From contig RKQB01000002.1 of the NCBI GenBank assembly GCA_003797895.1, positions 435,354 through 499,353 on the forward strand: DNA of 64,000 nt, read 5' to 3'. The translations under genes and the position numbers were made by a program. Source of the stretch: Cyclobacteriaceae bacterium YHN15 (lineage in GTDB: Bacteria; Bacteroidota; Bacteroidia; Cytophagales; Cyclobacteriaceae). Positions 61,987-64,000 of the stretch are shown in pieces; positions within the stretch are counted from its first letter, which is position 1, and every line of letters starts with the position of its first letter. The notes under the pieces were generated by a model, which had not been told where the DNA came from, did no database searches, and saw only the letters and a list, made by a program, of their open reading frames with translations.

Positions 61987-64000
61987 TCAAAAACCTTTTT
62001 TATTGATATGCAGCCCGCTGGACACTTTCTTTTTCTCTTTTTGAACTGACTTGCCTTTTTGGAAGGAATAGTTCAATGTAAGCCATAAAGGTAACCTGGA
62101 CATGCTGATCTGCCCGATAGATCTTTGGTAAAACTGACCTCCCCATGTCTCCAATCCAGAGTAGGTAAATCGCCGGGAAAAAGGCAGTGCAGATGTCAGC
62201 CCTACTTTCCACTGATTGCCCAGTTTTTTCTCCCCTGCAACAAAATACAAAGGACCACTGAAAAAATCAGATTGTATATCATTGACAGGTGAAAGGTACC
62301 TGAACCGAAGGGTAAGGGTAATATCTTTTTCCAATGCCAACATGCCGGACAATCCAGTTTCAATGGCCAAGCGGTCATTTACCGGAAAGGCCGCTGATTT
62401 ATTCCCAACTCCCCTACTGTGGAAAATCCTGACCATATGGTTGATTGAAACCAATTTACCCAAACGCATGGTACCACTGGATTGCAAGCCCGTCTGATAC
62501 AAATCTCCCAGGTTGGCATAAGTAACCTCCATCAGCCCTGCAGTATTGATCCGATGAAGGCTGTTAATCATGTTGCTTCTTTTTTCAAAGAACAAAGCAT
62601 TCATCAACATCAGGTTGCCCGTATTCCAGGTATGTTCCAGATTGGCCTGATGGTGGATATATGGCATTAAATTCTGATTTCCAAAAGAAAGGGTGTAAGG
62701 GTCCAAAAAGGTTTCAAAGTTGTTCAATTGATGGAATAAAGGATACACCATCCCTGACCGGAAAAAGAACCTCGCAGAATGTCTTTCATTCCAAATATAT
62801 CCGATTCTTGCATTCGGTAGAAAATATAAATTATTGTTTTCTTCTTCCTGATTCACTGTTTGAATTTGAATATACTCGGCCCTGATGCCCAATTCCCCAT
62901 CAAATACATCCTTTTTCCAATTTATCGAACTATAAAGTGCCTGGATCCTGCTGCTAAAATCAAAGCTGCTTTCATGACCATTCCCAAATTCCTGTTGCTG
63001 AAGCTGAAAGCCTGATGACACCCGCATTCCTGGAATTATCCCTGTTCTGAAATCAACCCTCAAATTGGAAACCTCTTGTTCGGGTTGGATAGGATTGACA
63101 AAACTTTCCTCTTCATGATAGAAGGTTAAAAAATTTTCTCCTTTCAATCGGCTATGGGTCAAGTCCAATGTAATACCCTGTCCTTTTTCCGGATCAAATT
63201 CATGCTGAAGATAAAGAGCTGTTGTCAAAGACCTGTTATTATCTATCTCCTGCCTTTGGGCAGTCCATGGATCGATTTGATTTTTTTGAAGTTTGATATC
63301 CCCATTATGGGTTTCTGAAAACCAGCTTGCAGACAGATAGCCATGAACCAATGTGTTTGGACCAAGGGCATATTCTAATCCTTGGTGAAAAGTGTGGGAA
63401 AGGCTTCTCTGTCGGGTTTTTTGGTCCAACAGGATTTTATCCTCTTCAAAAATCTCCCGGACATAACTTTGATTCACATCAAAAATACTGAAGGCTCCAT
63501 TGTAACTGGTATAGATATGAAATTTTGGAGAATAAAATGACAGGCTTGCTGTGGGGAAACTGTAGATTTCTTTGCGAGAAACAGGTAATTCCCCATATAC
63601 CATTCCTGAAAAACCGCTTTCCCGTTCTACCAATAGGATATGGATGACCGCATCAGCATCCGCTGCAAATCTGGCCGAGGGATTCAAAATCACCTCAATC
63701 TTATCAATTTGCTCAGCCCGTAACTGCTGCACATAACTATGTTCCCTTTCAGCCCCATTGACAAAAATCAGAACCTTGGTTTTGCCACCTATCCGGATAC
63801 TTTGGTTAAAATCCACAAATACTCCGGGTATTAAGTTCAGGATATCCATGCCAGTATTGGAAGCAGCCACATGTTGCCTGTTGATCAAAAAGACAGCTTT
63901 TTCGCCCTCTGTACTTCCGGCAACTTTTTCACCTTCCACTACCAAGGTTTCCAAAAGCATTTCCGCTTCTTGGATATAAACCTTTCCCACATTTAAGCTT
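61987..64000 (-). CDS. Outer-membrane beta-barrel receptor, OMP_b-brl_3 type (5' end beyond window)
   Basis: At least 670 codons. The frame stays open to the window edge (SLNVGKVYIQEAEMLLETL before the GTG at 63990), so the start lies outside; the missing part is probably a signal peptide and CarboxypepD domain. A plug-like region is visible (GMDILNLIPGVFVDFNQSIRI, IGGKTKVLIFVNGAERE, IDKIEVILNPSARFAADADA), followed by a long barrel. The C-terminus is unusual: after WLTLNYSFQKGKS comes a basic tail (EKKKVSSGLHINKKGF) rather than ending at an aromatic strand. Probably the first gene of the set with the outer-membrane protein and S41 lipoprotein. Confidence 0.87.
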   Translation of the reverse strand, partial: SLNVGKVYIQEAEMLLETLVVEGEKVAGSTEGEKAVFLINRQHVAASNTGMDILNLIPGVFVDFNQSIRIGGKTKVLIFVNGAEREHSYVQQLRAEQIDKIEVILNPSARFAADADAVIHILLVERESGFSGMVYGELPVSRKEIYSFPTASLSFYSPKFHIYTSYNGAFSIFDVNQSYVREIFEEDKILLDQKTRQRSLSHTFHQGLEYALGPNTLVHGYLSASWFSETHNGDIKLQKNQIDPWTAQRQEIDNNRSLTTALYLQHEFDPEKGQGITLDLTHSRLKGENFLTFYHEEESFVNPIQPEQEVSNLRVDFRTGIIPGMRVSSGFQLQQQEFGNGHESSFDFSSRIQALYSSINWKKDVFDGELGIRAEYIQIQTVNQEEENNNLYFLPNARIGYIWNERHSARFFFRSGMVYPLFHQLNNFETFLDPYTLSFGNQNLMPYIHHQANLEHTWNTGNLMLMNALFFEKRSNMINSLHRINTAGLMEVTYANLGDLYQTGLQSSGTMRLGKLVSINHMVRIFHSRGVGNKSAAFPVNDRLAIETGLSGMLALEKDITLTLRFRYLSPVNDIQSDFFSGPLYFVAGEKKLGNQWKVGLTSALPFSRRFTYSGLETWGGQFYQRSIGQISMSRLPLWLTLNYSFQKGKSVQKEKKKVSSGLHINKKGF

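Overview
The window looks like chromosomal DNA from a member of the Bacteroidota, most likely order Cytophagales, family Cyclobacteriaceae (Algoriphagus, Cyclobacterium or Belliella type). This is inferred from the AT-rich sequence, the near absence of Shine-Dalgarno sites, TAnnTTTG-type promoter boxes, many secreted lipoproteins and CarboxypepD/OMP beta-barrel receptors, a Tricorn-type S41 protease, and a characteristic mix of conserved families (DUF2291, DUF4256, DUF6134, DUF2214). No phage, complete insertion sequence, rRNA operon or CRISPR array was found. One tRNA gene with a CAU anticodon is present.

Layout. 0.1-5.2 kb: a molybdenum hydroxylase cluster with two paralogous Tat-exported large subunits flanking one [2Fe-2S] subunit. 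5.3-5.7 kb: decayed gene fragments. 5.8-15.8 kb: a DeoR regulator convergent with an eight-gene sugar operon (fucose-isomerase-fold isomerase, split transketolase, ribose-type ABC importer with DUF2291, FGGY kinase). The enzyme set fits the D-apiose to D-apulose 4-phosphate route, and four 10-bp tandem repeats upstream look like the DeoR operator. 16-31 kb: housekeeping and accessory genes (YheT hydrolase, M20 amidohydrolase, KAS III-like synthase, PhzF, zinc peptidase, CPA2 antiporter, Tricorn-like protease, M50 peptidase, tRNA, HAD phosphatase).

31-44 kb: a secreted serine-hydrolase and signalling region. It has two paralogous E-set/CE1-type esterases, a ChbG-type deacetylase fused to a beta-lactamase-fold hydrolase, a response regulator and histidine kinase followed by an outer-membrane beta-barrel receptor, and a double-hydrolase fusion. 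44-52 kb: small cytosolic enzymes (VOC, SRPBCC, DUF4256, GNAT), a TlpA-type lipoprotein, a Kazal-domain protein, an MBL-fold hydrolase and a CPBP protease. 52-59.5 kb: a MacB/FtsX-type ABC export locus (two large permeases, ATPase, TolC) with no periplasmic adaptor visible. 59.7-64 kb: a decayed DUF2214 gene, then an S41 lipoprotein protease, an outer-membrane protein and a beta-barrel receptor that runs off the window.

The best leads are the D-apiose-type operon with its tandem-repeat operator, the deacetylase/beta-lactamase and double-esterase fusions, dispersed intergenic repeats (one 27-bp word at 21.4 and 56.8 kb; another pair bracketing the ABC permeases), and five gene remnants that a standard annotation would probably miss. 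All family names come from motif recognition by eye; no database search was run.
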